DNA from: Hydractinia symbiolongicarpus
Taxonomy: Eukaryota > Cnidaria > Hydrozoa > Anthoathecata > Hydractiniidae
DNA length: 64,000 nt
Assembly: GCF_029227915.1 (NCBI RefSeq)
Contig: NC_079875.1
Location: 9,421,001-9,485,000, forward strand
Direction: 5' to 3'
Shown here: positions 61,629 to 64,000 of the stretch, piece by piece
How positions within the stretch are numbered: position 1 is the stretch's first letter
How the letters are laid out: each line of letters begins with the position of its first letter
Notes under the pieces: model-generated
What the model was told of the DNA's origin: nothing
Seen by the model: only the letters and a program-made list of their open reading frames with translations
Databases searched by the model: none
Program-made: the position numbers and the translations under genes

Positions 61629-64000
61629 AACCCTTTCTGTATTGATTTTGTAACTATCTGCTAATCTATCTGCTGTCCGTGAGATTCTTTTAGGCAGAAA
61701 AACAATGAGAATATCGTCCTTTGAAATTTGACAGAATGACAGCGATTTCAAAGTCAATGAGCCCGCTATTTAACTTTATGAAAGTTCTTAACGCGCTGCA
61801 CCTATTATGTAGACCTTTGTACGTTGGTGAAGAAAATTTATAGGATCGTGCGTTTCAGACAAAAAGTGACAGATACAATTGTTTCATAGCTTTTTGATGA
61901 CATCATCGATCCATCTGTTGTTGCAAACTACCCCATCTTAAGGGAACTTTGGGTGCTTCAATTTTGTTACTAGTGGTTCCTAGCTACTCACATAAGAGAT
62001 GACGTCAGATAATTTTTCTTAAAATTAGTGCTTAACGATGAGTCATTGTGACAACCAAGCGTCGTCATTCCAACAAAAGGAAAAGACAATTTTTTTATTT
62101 TGTTCTATGAAAGAAACAATAGTTCCACCGATTCTGTACCAATAAGCAAACTTTTCTGAAGTAATACTTTTTTATAAATTTTGTCAATCCTTTAACCAAC
62201 GATGTGCAAAAAGAAACATACAGAACTATTTGTTAGATGTAAAATTATACCATATAACAGCGCAACAATTTACACAATACAAGCTCCAAACACCAGCTGA
62301 ATTGTTTTTTAGGTAGGGAAATAAATATCACCAGTATTAATTATTATAATTTAATAGAACTGAAATGTTTTTCTTAACTTCTGTATAGTTCTTAATATGT
62401 TTTTTGAAATTTCTGCGTGGTCGTTAAACACTCGTGTCACACTCAGAATACTAAAATACAGCGAAAGCGGTGCAACGGGTGGGTTTTAAAGGTGCGCGTA
62501 AACAAAAGACTTTTGAATAGAATTTAAGGTAGCGGTATGGTAAATAATTACTTTTTTTTACATTTTTTTAAGGAACATTTTACTATTCAAACTGTTCTTT
62601 CCAGTGAACTAATTTTTATTCCAAAATGTTTCCTCAAAATTGAAGGATTTAGCGTTACAAAATGTTCCACTCCATATTTCTTTGTTCTGGCGATCAAATA
62701 TTTCTATGCATAAAGTGAGTTATGACTCACGTTTACTAAAAAAATCTGACGTTTCAGCATTAAGAACTTTCTGTTTACGCCATATTTATGCATAAGGTGT
62801 GAAATATAAGCGAGACACAAAGTACTGGGAAAAAAGTTAAATTTTATAATATAGAATTTCGTCATTTTTTATTATTATTATAAGTTTCTTTTTGTAATCG
62901 TGAAAATGTCTTCGAAATTGTCAAATTATCGTAGAAATCCATTCAAAACTTCAAGAAAAAAAAAGGTAAAATAAACAATGGATAGTATCGAGGGTGGAAA
63001 TCTTTTTGAAGATGATAATAAAAATGGTAACAAAGTAATCAAATGATTTTTTTTACCAAGAGGTTTCTAGCACAATAGCAATAAAAAGAAAATCGAATTT
63101 TTATTGGTGTTTTCGATCTTTTTTATCTAATATTTACGGCATCTTTTAGTGAAGAAATAAACAGGCTGCCATCGTATCTAGATAAAGTAAAAATTGAATT
63201 ATTTGAAAGAAGTAAACAAGGTGGAAGCTTGTTTATTGAACAAATCAAAACTGCTTACCCTGCATCTCTCATGTTTTTTCCAACTTCTTCTTCCAACGAC
63301 AAAACATTGTCTGGGTTTCCTTTTGGCATTTTTATATTCTTATTATAACAAATATTCTCACAAAACAAAATTGAAAGCTGAATAGAATCGTTTTCTCGAT
63401 TATTACATTTCCTGTTTTTGAACATTTATATTCTCTTTTTCTTCTCATTCTCTTTTCAATTTCTTGTAAACAATCACAGGTCGAAAGAAAAAACTTAAAA
63501 AAATGTTAACGAATATCTCGTTTCCCACTCTTTTTAAAAGGGATCTGTCTCAAAAATACATTAGATGACGTCATGAAACTTTCGTTTTCGACTTCACGAG
63601 TGTTTGACCTCTTTTCGCGTGTCTCATTTTAATTTTTGGTCAGCGGATTTGGATGCAAAAGTGATTGAAAGAAAAAGGAAAAAAAAGGTTTTATTTTTAT
63701 GATCTTATAGATGATTTACGGTGTATTTTCAAAACGATTAAAGTTGAGAAAAAAATGAGATACGCAATATAAATTCAGACTATGCTGAACATGTGGACAT
63801 ATTTTTTTTTGTAAACTTGTAAACTTTTGAGACAAATCCCTTCACAATTGGCCACACCCACTTTTTAAGACTTTCGACTATATTTTTTTTCTGTTACAAC
63901 ATTTTAAATATTTTTTCTCATAATATTGTAGAACAAACTTTTGTTAACAAGTACATGTATACTTTTATAATGTTTTTTTAAAAGAAAAGTTGAAAAAAAT
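61629..64000. other. Right-end region with no firm gene
   Basis: Two hints of exons exist. At 62906-62965 an ATG frame (MSSKLSNYRRNP, Lys-rich end) runs into a GTAAAA donor. At about 63152-63345, after a TTTTAG acceptor, a frame reads EEINRLPSYLDKVKIELFER and onward. Their phases do not match each other. A CRE-like TGACGTCA lies near 63567. Nothing else is recognisable. Confidence 0.3.

Noticed and set aside
1-64000. tRNA, rRNA, spliced-leader or CRISPR features
   Set aside because: I looked for tRNA B-box-like GGTTCRAATCC sequences, rRNA blocks and regularly spaced repeats and found none convincing by eye. A tRNAscan or Infernal run would be decisive.

Overview
The window looks like an AT-rich metazoan nuclear genome, most likely a cnidarian and probably a hydrozoan. 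That is inference from content, not from a marker gene. The genes are split by short GT-AG introns, have TATA boxes and AATAAA signals, and encode animal-type extracellular proteins. They sit among Helitron-like, RTE-like, Penelope-like and BEL/Pao-like remnants. I see no rRNA, tRNA, CRISPR array or bacterial operon.

Region 1 (874-12617, + strand) holds the 3' part of a large multi-exon gene. I placed 18 exons, about 1,220 residues. It encodes a von Willebrand type D domain, an EGF-like module, VWDE-like cysteine modules, a GAIN domain with a GPS, and a seven-helix adhesion-GPCR bundle. The N-terminus lies off the left edge. A VWDE-type ectodomain joined to an adhesion receptor is the most unusual architecture here.

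Region 2 (about 12.6-30.2 kb) is repeat-rich. It contains Helitron-like units with a hairpin and CTAG end, a decayed RTE-like LINE on the minus strand (20249-23640) with a (CAT)n tail, two pairs of dispersed repeats, a GC-rich tandem repeat, a perfect 32-bp hairpin, and one small unrecognised ORF (25616-25855).

Region 3 (30.2-52.6 kb) holds two paralogous + strand genes for secreted proteins made of tandem AbfB (CBM42-like beta-trefoil) units: two units at 30393-34094 and three at 48559-52554. Each unit is built from a 126-nt exon and a roughly 300-nt exon, all in phase 1. A lone phase-compatible exon with a membrane segment (35337-35488) follows the first gene. The 14 kb between the two genes carries BEL/Pao-like, hAT-like, Helitron-like and Penelope-like remnants and a recurrent repeat family.

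Region 4 (55.6-60.2 kb) holds a divergent pair of small secreted-protein genes (55603-56369 minus, 59099-60225 plus). They belong to one family I do not recognise. Each has a signal peptide, a short linker (Thr-rich in one copy) and a conserved helical C-terminal domain. The right end (60.2-64 kb) has an AACGTT-rich repeat, a C/G-rich tract and no convincing gene.

Four genes are firm: the receptor, the two AbfB genes and the small secreted pair counted as one family of two. Everything encodes cell-surface or secreted protein; no shared pathway can be shown from the sequence alone.
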